From: Carposina sasakii
Taxonomy: Eukaryota; Arthropoda; Insecta; Lepidoptera; Carposinidae
Direction of reading: 5' to 3'
Length of the DNA stretch: 64,000 nucleotides
Assembly: GCA_014607495.2 (NCBI GenBank)
Contig: CP053162.1
Coordinates: 2,922,469-2,986,468, forward strand
Positions 10,720 through 21,398 of the stretch are shown here, piece by piece; within the stretch, counting starts at the first letter, position 1, and every line of letters begins with the position of its first letter. The notes under the pieces are model-generated. The model ran no database searches. It was given only the letters and a program-made list of their open reading frames with translations, and had not been told where the DNA came from. A program made the translations under genes and the position numbers.

Positions 10720-12597
10720 TAAAGAAATAACGATATAACATGCGAAGTAAAGAAATTAAAAGTAAGTTTGTTAAAAGTTAGTTAGACAAAGGCGTAATGC
10801 AAATTCGATGTTAGCAAGTTTGGCTCCGGCACGCCTTTGATGGAACCTTGTAGCAATTAGGTATAAGGGCGCCAAAATAATTAAGACCCGCATTAGCTGC
10901 TAGTATAATTATAAGATGTTAGGAACTATTTAGGTCTTTTAGAATTGGTAATTTAACTAATGTGAACATCAAGGCGTAAATATTTGTATATTAATTGGTT
11001 AGGCCTGGCTTACACAGTATAGAATTTAAATCTTTATCTTTAAATCATTACGGCATATTTCACGCAATTATTATTTAGCCAATTTGTAGTTACCTACTTC
11101 TATCTTTGGCTGTAAACTTTATTAACTAACATACCTATAATTTTATATCTATAGCATATTACCCATATAGGTATATTAAGCTTTACTAATTTAAATTAAT
11201 TAACTTAGATAATAAAATACAATTCATATTTTTACCATTAATCTTTTGTGAAAAATATATATCATAAAGGTAAGAAAAATAGTTAAGTATTACACTAACT
11301 ACTAATTACTGCATCAATTTAAACGTGTACATAATGTTAAACATACATGCAAGACCTTGTATAATAAAAAAATGCAACCTCAACCATTTTCACCCCATAC
11401 TCGCACACTTACACCCTTCACCATTTAGATTCAAGGTCTCAAGCATACTAAATAGGGGTACTAACTTCAAGGGCGAAAATGCATAGCTATAATCACCATA
11501 AAGAGTTTAAACCAAATTCAACAAAAATGTAAGGTTATTTTTAATAATGCGCGTGATTAATAACATTAAGTTTGTGAGTCACTATAATATAAACTATCAA
11601 TCTTTGATGAGAGATGGATCCGATTTAGTGACAGAATATAGGTACTTATGTACAAGTGTTATCTTGTTTTATCAATAGATATTTGTATCAAACCAAAAAT
11701 GTCATAAAATGTAGCTATAACAAATACAAAAATCATCGACATGAATCATCTAGAATATTCATGTCAGATTTAAAATCATTTTGTCGGGGCCGCATGTACA
11801 ACCTTAATCCTTAATCATGGCTAATAGGCTACTTGACAAAATTAGATACGAAATAATTATATCGATAGATTCGCAAATGTTACTGCGAAAGAATCATGTC
11901 GCCACCATGAAAACTTTCCGACAAAAAAATTACTCATTTTTAGATTGCGAGCAAAGACTACGATATTGTCTTCTCTTATCATTCTGATAGGTATCCTATT
12001 CTACTACCTACTAATATTATAACCGTGTAAGTTTGAGAAAATATATGTTTTTTTACTCTTTCACGCGAACACATCAATTATTGCCATATATAAGTATTAT
12101 TGCCATATTAATACAATGTTGTCTACTCAAAGCTGGGTACAAATCGTAAAGTAGATTGCAAATGTATTAATCAATGATGTTTATGATTTGTATTCAGTTA
12201 GTAGACCAAAAAAAAAAAATTCAATTACCTTTGGCGGTACATCAAATAATATGACCAACATATACCACGTGTAAGTATAGGGTAGGCGCAATGTAGTAAA
12301 ATATAGATAATGAACACATGTCAGGATTTAAACAAGTAAGAGACTCATATGATTATAAAATTAATATTAAATATAAAATTGTAAACCTACCTGTACTAGA
12401 CTGTTTAGTTTTGAATAGTTAAATATGAAAAATACTATACTTGTAACACTTATCGCAGTAATTTTGTTGACACGCGACATAACGTGGCCTAGGGCGTAGT
12501 TTTTTCACCCCCATTTGCTTAATTTAATTATGTTTTGAACAACGAAATCAGGGCAGATTTTTCAAATAGGTAGGTACACTACTAATATTTTTATTTT
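10720..12597. other. AT-rich non-coding stretch with a Helitron relic
   Basis: At about 12001-12070 lies a HEL-2 5' relic (CTACTAATATTATAAC...CTTTCACGCGAAC). No other feature is supported. Confidence 0.5.
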
Positions 12598-12858
12598 ATC
12601 ATCATCATCAGCCTATTGCAGTCCACTGCTGGACGTAGGCCTCCCCCAGGGCACGCCTCAAGACTGCCATGGGGGTGTTTGCCCATAGTCACCACGCTGG
12701 GCAGGCGGGTTGGTGCCCACAGTTTGTATTTTGGACTATGTTGTCAGCACGGGAGGCGCTGCTGCCCACTTCCCGGAAACCCTTAATCGCCTTGTATGAT
12801 ACCCACGGGTAGACATGGGGTGGTACGAATTCTACTCTGCCGGCACCATGCGGCGTAT
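12598..12858 (-). repeat. LINE 3' end / LINE-tailed repeat
   Basis: Minus-strand counterpart of the copy at 4958. It starts (ATC)n GCCTATTGCAGTCCACTGC and extends through GGGCACGCC to CTCTGCCGGCACCATGC. Confidence 0.75.
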
Positions 12859-12889
12859 ATTTTATTTTATAGTGAATTATATTATTAGT

Positions 12890-13105
12890 CTGTGCTGATC
12901 CGGGGTTTTACTAGAATACATCAGCTGCGTCTCCTTCCGTGCATGTCGTAAGAGTCGACTAAGGAACTCGGGTATTCTCTCAGGCAGCAACTTGTCACTG
13001 ATCATTAACATCTGTTCTCGCTATGCTAAACGTGGCTATGGGATCACCCTTATGACTCTGCAGTCTTGGCTATCGCATTTCGGGAATACTTATAGCAATA
13101 TCTAT
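12890..13105 (-). repeat. R200 repeat, nearly full length
   Basis: One of the most complete copies. Read on the minus strand it runs from the CGAAATG block through GACTGCAGAGTCATAAGGG, ACAAGTTGCT and CGACTCTTACGACATGCACG to GCAGCTGATGTATTCTAG. A 98-codon frame across it is not a gene. Confidence 0.7.
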
Positions 13106-13269
13106 ATGTATACATTCATGGTCCTAACATTCCCACCAATAATTATGACTTCCTCAAGTGATTACGAAAATGCGCTGATATGTTTCCTATTAGCGCAAGC
13201 CTATTATCTACGAGCAAACGTATCGATGACGAATCGATATCGAATCGATCGAAAAATGGTGTTACTTTG

Positions 13270-13560
13270 TCAAAGCCATCAACGGTGATAGCCCAACGTT
13301 TAAGACGTGCGTCATTCAGTCGGGAGGTGTGAGTTCGATACCAGTCACGGGCCTGTACCACTGAATTTATTTAATGTATGGATTTTTCAAAAAATTGTCA
13401 CTTAGCTATACCCGAGAAGGGTTGGCGTCAAGCAGACAGCCGGCCGTAAAAACAAATGCCAAAACTTTGGCAATGTGAGTTTCGAAAGAAACCATGTTGC
13501 GCCGACACCATAAACAATGGGATAAGGGAAGGAAGAGAAGAAAGGGAAGGAACCTTGCCA
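13270..13560 (+). mobile_element. SINE-2 (tRNA-derived)
   Basis: It has an A-box-like start (GGTGATAGCCCAACG) and a B-box (GTGAGTTCGATACC), followed by the family body CGGGCCTGTACCACTGAATT, ATTTAATGTATGGATTT and ATTGTCACTTAGC. Copies with the same body lie at 43.2 kb and, inverted, at 44.4 kb. The tRNA-like head does not fold as a functional tRNA. Confidence 0.65.
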
Positions 13561-14784
13561 AAGCCATGATTTCATTTGTAATTTAAGAGCTAATCTTATC
13601 TAACCAGCGAATATTTGAAGTAAGAAGTCTACGCTAAGTTCTCTGAACCATAAGAATGAGAGAACCTCGGTCCTTATTACATAGTTTGTATGATGAGTTT
13701 TCATTCCATCTACATATAAATGTGGTCCTATATGAGATCTAGTTAGGTAGTGTCTACTTGTAACTATGTAAGGCTGGCGCAGCCGCGGTTTTACTTCAGA
13801 TAATGAGGTATACTAGGTTGCCTTTGTTCAGTTTCTTTGGAATAATTTTGTCTGTAGGTATGCGAATAAATATTTTTATATTTTAATTTTGTGCTTTATA
13901 TTTTTTTTTTGATTTTTGAGGAGAATATTAGTCTTCTTCCGTGAATAAAATAAATCAAAACTATAAATTCTACAAAAATAACAAAAGTATATTTAGATTC
14001 GCATAGCGAGTCCTTCAATTTGATATGTAACGCATAAGGATAAACTTTTTTAAATTTCTTATCTGTCCCCCGAAATTAAAAATAAATCTGTCTATCTATG
14101 TTTGGGTCACAGGATTACACAAACCTACCAAATTTACTCTTATTTGGTCCAGTAGACTCAAAGCAAGTAGGCTGTGACAAAAAAAAACTAAAATATTTTA
14201 AAGCAATGTCTGTAACCAGCCCTTAGCGTTCGAGGCTTATCTGGAGTCGGGCGGGATGCCAAGTGGATCGAATGATTAGCAGACCAGGCCGGCTCTCGAC
14301 TTACTATCGAGGAAATTGCTTACATTGTGCCTGTTGTGGGATTACGCAAATGAAAAAAGCTTTGTGTTTTAATCAACCTTAATGCTACATTATATCTCAA
14401 TATTTTTATTTTCTTGATGTTCAAAATACAGTAAAATTGTTTTCATGAAAAAACTGAAATAGGTATCTGTATTTACTAGACAAGTATTTAATGTTTATTA
14501 TATAAATAAACTTGCTTTGACAGAAGCAAGCAGGTAACTTTCGTCACTTTTGCTTGGTTTGCTGGAAGAAATCTCTTGAAGAGATAATCACGTTACGCCG
14601 TTGTAAAGCTCTCCTGTACCTATATATTGAGATTACTTATAAGAATAAACATCTTGCTTGCCTTATTTAATTAAAGCCTTATTTCATTTTCGTAGCAGGT
14701 ATAAACTTAACTACGAGTGCTACGAAACACGTAGTAAACATTCGAACGTATTTCGTAGCTACTCGCGTAGCATGTAACCTATAC
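13561..14784. other. Non-coding stretch
   Basis: No gene is recognised. A slightly GC-richer patch lies at 14200-14340 (GCGTTCGAGGCTTATCTGGA), without an identifiable match in the window. Confidence 0.45.
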
Positions 14785-15043
14785 TATTCACTATGGGTGC
14801 GCCCACCACCGGGCCCTACACCCTCCACTGACCCTCGGATCTGATAACTCATAACTGCGAAAACAGGCACTTGCACTAACTACAATCGCCACGAGAAACC
14901 AGACCCGAGCACCTAGCATACAAGACAATACATTGCACTATTCCGAAACCAAAAACTAGATAAATAATCTACATATGTTTCGCCAACAACCGTAGCATCC
15001 TCAGGATTATAGAAATTAGTAAATTAGTAAACCACTAATTATT
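14785..15043 (+). repeat. 258-bp repeat, copy 2 of a direct pair
   Basis: Same orientation and almost the same sequence as 8651-8908. It differs by scattered substitutions and 1-2 bp gaps, so the duplication or transposition is fairly recent. Confidence 0.7.
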
Positions 15044-15204
15044 ATAAAACTCTAAAAACCAACATTGTAATTGTAATCCGAATTGTAACGCCTAATACAA
15101 TTTCATTTATAAACCTATACTAATAAAATATGCTAGTGCCTCTTAGCTAGCATGATTCATGTAAGTAGAATGCTAAATTAACAGAATTAACAGATGATGA
15201 TGAT

Positions 15205-15275
15205 GATGACACACATAAACACATGGCTGTGTTCCAAATATGGAGTAGCCAGAACTGTAGGAGAACGAATTTGTG
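15205..15275 (+). repeat. R200 repeat, 5' fragment
   Basis: Contains ACATGGCTGTGTTCC and GGAGTAGCCAGAACTG, then diverges. Confidence 0.5.
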
Positions 15276-15391
15276 AATGAGAATTAATGTAGCTTTTAAA
15301 AGAAATAAATATCTTTTTGAATATAATTAAAGTAATAGCCTATAACCGTACGACATTGTTGACAAAAATATAGAAAATATAAATATAAATA

Positions 15392-15560
15392 TAAAGGTCT
15401 TGTGTTGTGGGTACTAAGCAGCGGTATATTAATACATAAATAAGTATATAAACATCCATGACTCGGAAACATACATCAATATTTGCACCTACCGGGATTC
15501 GAACCCAGGACCAGCGAGCAGGGCCACTACCATCTACCTACACCAATCGGTCACCAAAAT
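15392..15560 (-). mobile_element. SINE-1 (tRNA-derived)
   Basis: On the minus strand the head reads GGTGACCGATTGG...CTGGTCCTGGGTTCGAATCC, an A/B-box-like arrangement. It is followed by CGGTAGGTGCAAATATTGAT, ATGTTTCCGAGTCATGG and an AT-rich body, the layout of a widespread lepidopteran tRNA-derived SINE. It is a SINE and not a tRNA gene, because the head lacks a paired anticodon stem. Confidence 0.65.
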
Positions 15561-16358
15561 AATATGATTATTTTAAGGTATGGATATAGCAATTAAAATG
15601 AGAGTCTATAGCCTATATTTGTTACAAGTTGGATTAAACCCTGTCCCACCCAGTGTCACGATTTATTTATTTGACTTGAGATCCAGTCACGCGAAACATT
15701 TCGCAGTAGAACGTTGTTAAATTAAACTGTTAGGCTCAAAGTCATTAAAAGTTAAATGGTAATTACCGGCAATTTATGGTTCAGTCCTGAGTCGCGGGAT
15801 GTTTACGGGATCTTGTTTACAATCTCACTGTAAAGCTGACAGTTTTAATGGCCCTAATTTTAGATTTAGGTGGTCGCAAGTTTTATAGTTTATGACCTTT
15901 TGTTTCTAAAATATTGGTAGAAATGTTATGGTGTTGGTAAACTTTAGGTATGCTGAGTGAAAAATAATGGAATAATGGCAGGTAGTTTACAAACAAGATT
16001 CTCAAACAATGTAGTAATATACCTATAGATTGAGAAATAGAGACTTGCCTAACTTACTTATCTTGATACCGTCTAAAATTAAAGACTCAACTTCTTTGAA
16101 GGATTTTGCTTTCAGAGGGCAGCAACGGTTTTTGAATGGTCTCTTGTGATTAATTATGGATTATATCAAAAGTATCTTTAAACAAAATATAAGTAGGTAA
16201 ACGCATAAATTCTATCAAATAATTTCACTCAATTTTATTTTATGATACTGTAATAAGTCACTAAATAACAAAGTTAGATAAATAATAAATAATAAGTTAT
16301 ACATTACTGGCAGCTTTAAGTAATTTAACTTCATAATGTTACAAAGTAATCACTAAAA
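15561..16358. other. AT-rich non-coding stretch
   Basis: No gene or repeat is recognised. Confidence 0.45.
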
Positions 16359-17054
16359 TCTATACTAATATTATAAAGCTGAAGAGTTTGTTTGTTTGTT
16401 TGTTTGTTTGTTTGTTTGTTTGATTGAACGCGCTAATCTCCGGAACTACTGGGTCGAATTAAAAAATTATTTTTGTGTTGGATAGTCCATTTATCGAGGA
16501 AGGCTTTAGGCTATATATCATCAGAGTGCGACCAATAGGGACGAAGAATAAGAGGAAAATGTGGAAAAAACGGGGAAAATTATTCAACTTTGGAGACTTC
16601 CGTTGCGTGCGCTGCGTAAACGGTTCAAGTTATCCAAAAAATATGTATGAAAGAATAAAATGACGTAGAAATGATATGAAAGAAAAAAATTGAAGGTCTA
16701 GACTGCCTGATGCAGAACCCTTAGCAGCCCAGCTAAACTTTGAGAGATATGAAAATACCGTCTTAGGAAAAGTTATTCAACATTTTAAAAGAATTCAATT
16801 CCCTGTTAAGTTATCTTTTGCTGTAACAATTAATAAATCACAGGGGCAAACGTTTAAACACGTTGGAATTGACTTACGTCAAGACTGCTTTTCACACGGC
16901 CAATTATATGTCGCGTTGTCAAGATCGGGTTGCGGAGAAAATCAGTATGTTCTTCTGCCACAAGAAAATAAAACAAAAAATATAATTTACGCAGAAGTAC
17001 TTTAAAATATTTTATTCTGTTTGTTGACGCGGACGAAGTCGCGGGCAACAGCTA
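16359..17054 (+). mobile_element. Helitron, internally deleted, with helicase end
   Basis: It starts TCTATACTAATATTATAAAG after an A, followed by a (GTTT)n run and the CGCGCTAATCTCCGGAACTA block. It ends with the hairpin GTTGACGCGGACGAAGTCGC/GGGCAAC and GCTA. The last coding part of a rolling-circle element helicase (16694-17005) lies just inside the 3' end, where it sits in autonomous Helitrons. The Rep domain and most of the helicase are missing. The final G of CTAG is not present, possibly because of the element that follows directly. Confidence 0.75.
16694..17005 (+). pseudogene. Helitron Pif1-like helicase, C-terminal remnant
   Basis: An uninterrupted 103-codon frame ends in TAA. It contains [19 protein letters not shown], the Pif1/Rrm3-type SF1 helicase motif V region, then [13 protein letters not shown], the motif VI arginine-containing segment. 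These are the last conserved motifs of the RepHel protein of Helitrons. An in-frame TGA at 16691 and the absence of upstream helicase motifs (Walker A/B) and of the Rep/HUH domain show a truncated non-functional copy. The C-terminal part is well preserved, which suggests fairly recent decay. Confidence 0.85.
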
Positions 17055-17267
17055 TTACTAATATTTATAAACGCGAAAGTTTGTAAGTATGGATGGATGG
17101 ATGTTTGTTACTCTTTCACGTAAAAACAACTGAAGCGATTTTAATAAAATTTGGTATGGAGTTAGCTGACACCCTGGATTAACACATAGGCTACTTTTTA
17201 TCCCGGATAATTTCGGCATTTTGTTTTTTCTGCAGTCCACGCGGACGAAGTCGCGGGCGTCCACTAG
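17055..17267 (+). mobile_element. HEL-2 Helitron-like element, head-to-tail with previous
   Basis: It begins TTACTAATATTTATAAACGC (TC changed to TT), has the same interior as 9942-10164 (CTCTTTCACGTAAAAAC, TTTGGTATGGAGTTAGCTGA), and ends GCGGGCGTCCACTAG before T. It starts where the preceding Helitron's 3' hairpin finishes. Confidence 0.75.
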
Positions 17268-17415
17268 TATAATATAAACGATCATTTAATAGCACAGACA
17301 CATTACCCTGATCGCTTGAATCAAGACTGTTTCCATCGCAAAGGGTGCTTCGTGTGATGTCGTCCATGGCGGCATCTCGCTTCCACTGTGGAAACTATCT
17401 TACTTTAATAGACCA

Positions 17416-17708
17416 GGGGTTCTACTCTGAAATGCCGCTTTCGAATCTTTCGGTCCGACCGAAGCCCGACCGAATCGAAGCCTTTGACCCTACTACGAAA
17501 TTGCTTCGGATGTTCACAACATTCAGTTCACAACTCATTCGGAACCATAGAGAATAATTCACATTGACTAATATTATAAGCCTGTCAAATAGAGTTCGAT
17601 CGGACCGAATGAAAAAACGGCGCGACTGACCCGATCGAAGGTAGTTCGTAGTAGGAAACACCTCTATATTCTGCCGATACTTCGTTTATCGTCACTTCAG
17701 AGTAGACC
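17416..17708 (+). mobile_element. MITE with TIR GGTCTACTCTGAA, copy 1
   Basis: The left end GGGTTCTACTCTGAAATG and right end CACTTCAGAGTAGACC are inverted repeats. Inside, TTCGGTCCGACCGAA and TTCGATCGGACCGAATGAA are internal palindromic blocks. The copy at 30251-30571 is nearly identical but about 30 bp longer. No target duplication is visible at this copy. The element is non-coding. Confidence 0.7.
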
Positions 17709-18392
17709 ACTAGTCCTAAAGGACATTACACGTGTACTATTCTATACCTATATATCGATTGTTTTTTTATTACACGGTTTTTATATCCATGGAGAACTTT
17801 ACTGTTTTAATTATAGAGTGTTTACCTTACCTAGTTAAATGTGTCCATTTGCTTAAATTGTCTTTTTATAGGGCGTTTTATGTCCGTAAATTAGTTATTA
17901 CTAGAAGAATGGTATTATTACCTAGATCTATGGATATTATATAATGTAGTAAGATGGTCGATGCAATATAACAATTTAAAATAATACGAAGACAAAGATA
18001 GCACCTTCAGAAGTATTTCAATTATCATGTGCGTGCCGAAAAAGTAGGCTTTACTCGTATGTAGCGAGATAGGGTGTCTGTCCACTGTATACGGAGCGAG
18101 CCCGCGAAGCGAAGAAACATAGAAAATGTAAGCAATTTTATTGTATAGGTATAACCTAAAGGTTCAGCAAAGTCTAATCTTGCAATCCCTTTGGCTAATA
18201 TTTTTCCTTTTCTCTGCTCCGGTAGACCGGCAGCCTTATATCGAATAGAATTGAATATTTTCAGCAAAAGTTTTCAATCAACCTTTTATCCTCACTGTTT
18301 AAACTTTCTTTACATATATTGCACTACATTTTGGATGGATACAACTGGATGAATACAATATGTAAGACAGAGATATATCCGGTATATCATAT
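17709..18392. other. Non-coding stretch, downstream of the CSP gene
   Basis: No gene is recognised. A minus-strand AATAAA-like hexamer lies near 18136, about 420 bp after the CSP stop. It could serve as a distant poly(A) signal, but this is weak. Confidence 0.35.
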
Positions 18393-18462
18393 AATGTCCG
18401 TCAATTGCAGTCCATTTCTGGACGTAGGCCTCTCCCAGAGCACGCCACAAATCTCGTCATAA
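18393..18462 (-). repeat. LINE 3' tail fragment
   Basis: A short fragment: CAATTGCAGTCCATTTCTGG, ACGTAGGCCTCTCCCAGAGC, ACGCCAC. It is the same tail as at 12598, with substitutions and no trinucleotide run. Confidence 0.65.
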
Positions 18463-18556
18463 TCATATGTTAGTTTGCCTTAAACCTAGGTGCAATAAAT
18501 AAATATCTACAACTAATGTGGTAATCATTTGACATTGTCGGTAATCTGCATTTTGC

Positions 18557-20916
18557 CTAAACCGCTTGCAAGGTCTTCAGTTCCTCTTCATACTTGGTGG
18601 TGTACACATTGTCAGGATCGTACATCTTGCAGAGCCGGACCCAGTACTCGTTCTCGTTGTTGATGAGATGCTTGATGACTGTGCGCATGCCTTGACGCTG
18701 CTTGGCGGTGCATTTCGCGCAGCCGTTTTGTAGGGCTTCGGCGATGTGCGCTGGAAAAAGAAAGGGATGATTTAAATACAATGACAGATATCGGGAGTAT
18801 TGATTTATGAAAATAGAGATATATCGAAGTAATAGGTGTGAGATATTTTTTGTCAGTATCTCTATCTTTCTTATACATCAAGTTAGTATATTCATCTGTT
18901 ATAGAAACGCACCGTTATCTGTCGAGTCAAATACGTTATTAATTATGGACAAGGCAGCAGCTATATAGTAGGTAGTTGTTAAAACCCATCGTGTTTAGTA
19001 TGAGACACAGAACATTATAATATATTAATAAGTTCTCTCGTATGATCGCTCGCATACCTATGGGTCGGTAGGTATTAAATCAAAATTAAAGTTAACAGCG
19101 ATGAATTTTCTTTTTGAAATTTGTTCGAAAAATATCGACAGATGGCGGTAGATAGTAAACTTCCAAAGAGGTTGATTCTTTTTCAGAATTCATGAAGTTT
19201 ACATAACTCTTTATTCAGTATGTATAACTATAACTACTGTCTTAAAACAATGAATGGCGTAAGCCTATATGACATTTAACCTTCAATATTTACCTACAGC
19301 AAATCGCGTTATTAGAATGATCTTGAAAACTGATAATTATAGCTTCGTGATCGCCACTGATTCAATACCTTGTAAAAGTAATGTTTTAGTTTGTTTTATC
19401 ATTTTTTTAAATGAAATCTGTAGCCTTGTTAAGGTTATGTACTTAAATGATAGAGTAAAGAAAGACGTAAAAAAAATAAAGGCCGTACAGTCATGAGCAA
19501 TAAGATGTATACATAATTATTGTACTTTAGACCTTGCGTTAAGATTCAAAGTTTAACAACAACGTATACTCGTACATCTTATAACTTACGACTGTACCTA
19601 ACTACATACAGCAGACAAATTATCATAAAGCCACTTCCCTCCATTTATAATCGTAACCTTAAATGTTCAAACCTTTAGTAGTCTCTAGTCTTCCTTATTA
19701 ATTAATTATAAATAAGTAGGTATGTACTTAAGTTTAATTTAGATTAGTTATTTTACTTAATTTAGGTAGTTTAATTACTTTTCTTAAAAAGGTTTTTTGT
19801 AGCTACAGAAATTAAACTTTGTACATTGTCAATGTAAAATATTTTTCTGTATAAAATGTCTGTGTATAATTTTTTTATATTTTATTAATAGAAGTAGAAA
19901 AGGATTTTAGGATCAAACATAACACAGAATTCAAATAAATTAAAGAAATTTTCACTAATTTACCAAGAGAACTTTGACTCTCCCTTAATAAATAAAACCC
20001 GTTAAAAAACTGAAGGAATCGTAATATTCAAAATGCAAATTAATTATTCCTACCTACTTAAATATTTCATTTCATTTCACTTTGATTTTGCTAAAATTGC
20101 CAAACAACCTACTCTGCCCATCGCCCTCGGGTAAATTTTGTACTAATGTTATATACAGGATGTTTTTTCGTTGCCACCCTTAACGAAGGGTACATACTTT
20201 AGACATCAAATAAAGTAAGATTATGCCAAAAAAAATGCTGGGAAACGATGTAATTTATTTTTTTAATTACTTGATCGGACGAAATTTATAGTGTCCAGTG
20301 TTTATACTAGTTTTTTCATATATAGATATTAATTATTTCTCGTGAAAAAATCTCGCTACGCGCGTCAATGTGCATTTATGCAGAAAAACGCAGTCTATTT
20401 ACTCAACTTTGGAACCTAATATTTTGGAAACCAAACACTTCCCAGGTATTTTCTATGGAGAAAAATGATCGTGACGATGAGGAGATTCCGTAGTTTTCGG
20501 GAACGTTGACGACCAAAAATCACCCTGTATATTCCTGATATAAGGTAGCCAGAACAGCAGGATCATAAAGGAAATCCCACAGCCATATCCCACAGCCATA
20601 TCCCACAGCTGGGATAGACGTAAATGATCAGTGACAAGTGTTGCTAAGGTAACAGCAGTGTCACTCACGTGACTAAGACATATCTCGAAAATCATAACCC
20701 TCCTGGCACAGTTGGGTAAAATTACTCACATTTAAGTTCCCTCCCCTCTGCGGTACACTTCCCCTCCTCCAGCACACACTTGAGGTACGCCGTCAGCAGC
20801 CTCCTGTTGGCCAGGACCTCATCCAGGTCGATGGTGTCATACTTCTCCGTGTAGGAGGTTTGGCAAGACACCAGCGAGGTCAAGCAGAGGCAGGCGGCAA
20901 TTATGAGCAGCTTCAT
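18557..20916 (-). CDS. Chemosensory protein (CSP, OS-D family), two exons
   Basis: Exon 1 is 20916-20730 and exon 2 is 18750-18557; joined they give 126 residues. A signal peptide (MKLLIIAACLCLTSLVSC) precedes the mature N-terminus QTSYTEKYDTIDLDEVL. Cys47, 54, 73 and 76 form the CX6CX18CX2C signature, whose two small disulphide loops define the family. Tyr/Trp and KYDP-like positions (YWVRLCKMYDP) fit helices 5-6. CSPs are secreted alpha-helical carriers of small hydrophobic ligands in sensillar lymph and other tissues. The intron is phase 1, just after Lys62 (ELK|S), the conserved CSP site, with GTGAGT donor and TTTTTCCAG acceptor. An extra Cys103 is unusual. Length is normal for the family. 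The tissue role and ligand cannot be told from sequence. No second CSP gene is seen, although the family is usually clustered. Confidence 0.93.
20156..20527 (+). mobile_element. CG-B MITE, copy 1 (in CSP intron)
   Basis: It starts CAGGATGTTTTTTCGTTGCC and ends CGACCAAAAATCACCCTG, with TA on each side (20154-20155, 20528-20529). The 372-bp interior (AACGAAGGGTACATACTTTA, GCATTTATGCAGAAAAACGC) matches the other CG-B copies. It lies antisense to the gene. Confidence 0.85.
20540..20650 (+). repeat. R200 repeat, partial with short internal duplication
   Basis: AAGGTAGCCAGAACAGCAGG is followed by ATCCCACAGCCAT twice in tandem, then the GATCAGTGACAAGT block. The small tandem duplication is particular to this copy. 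Confidence 0.6.
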
Positions 20917-20942
20917 GATTCTATAATCAAGATTTTTAGGTG

Positions 20943-20986
20943 GATATGAGTTTAACAGTAGCTTAGTAGGCAAGCAATATAAATTC
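20943..20986 (-). promoter_or_regulatory. Possible core promoter of the CSP gene
   Basis: On the minus strand a TATA-like AATTTATATTG (about 20986-20976) stands about 30 bp before an initiator-like ACTCATATC (about 20951-20943) and about 60 bp before the start codon. The spacing fits an arthropod TATA/Inr promoter, but AT-rich sequence produces such matches by chance and a spliced 5' leader is not excluded. Confidence 0.25.
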
Positions 20987-21046
20987 ACGAACATACCTAT
21001 ACATACAACATATAACCTATGCCTTAGTATATTTACTTATATAATA

Positions 21047-21398
21047 CTAGTGGACGCCCGCGACTTCGTCCGCGTGGAAATTGAATTGTAGCTTATATGA
21101 CACGTTTGTCGGTTTACCATAGCAGTGCCATCTATTGATTACTTACTCAATCCAGTCGAAAAGTATCGACATCTGTTAGAATCTTTTGGAGTTAACAGAT
21201 AATTGTGACTGTCAATTAATTATAGACAAATAATTTGCAATAAAATAAAATTGCGACTATAATTAAAGATCTAAGCTATCCTATCTCTCAAGTTGGACCA
21301 GACTGCTCACGGTGTGCCTATTTAATTTAAAATCGGTTGAGTAGTTTAGGAGTTCATCGCGGACAAACATCGTGACAGGAGATTTATATATATTAAGA
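21047..21398 (-). mobile_element. Helitron-like element upstream of CSP
   Basis: On the minus strand it ends CGCGGACGAAGTCGCGGGCG, TCCACTAG before T. Its other end is TCTTAATATATATAAATCTC after A. It inserted about 130 bp upstream of the CSP start codon. The interior (TAAAATCGGTTGAGTAGTTTA) is typical of Helitron derivatives in moths and butterflies and is non-coding. Confidence 0.7.

Larger units (their letters stand above)
18751..20729 (-). other. Intron of the CSP gene
   Basis: A 1979-bp intron bounded by GTGAGT at 20729 and CCAG ending at 18751. It contains a CG-B MITE (20156-20527) and an R200 relic (20540-20650). A stretch near 19785-19880 (TACATTGTCAATGTAAAATA, ATAAAATGTCTGTGTA) recurs near 63150-63230 and looks like a LINE 3' untranslated end. 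Confidence 0.85.

Noticed and set aside
15460..15560. tRNA-like sequence with GGGTTCGAATCC
   Set aside because: Part of a SINE head; no paired anticodon arm.
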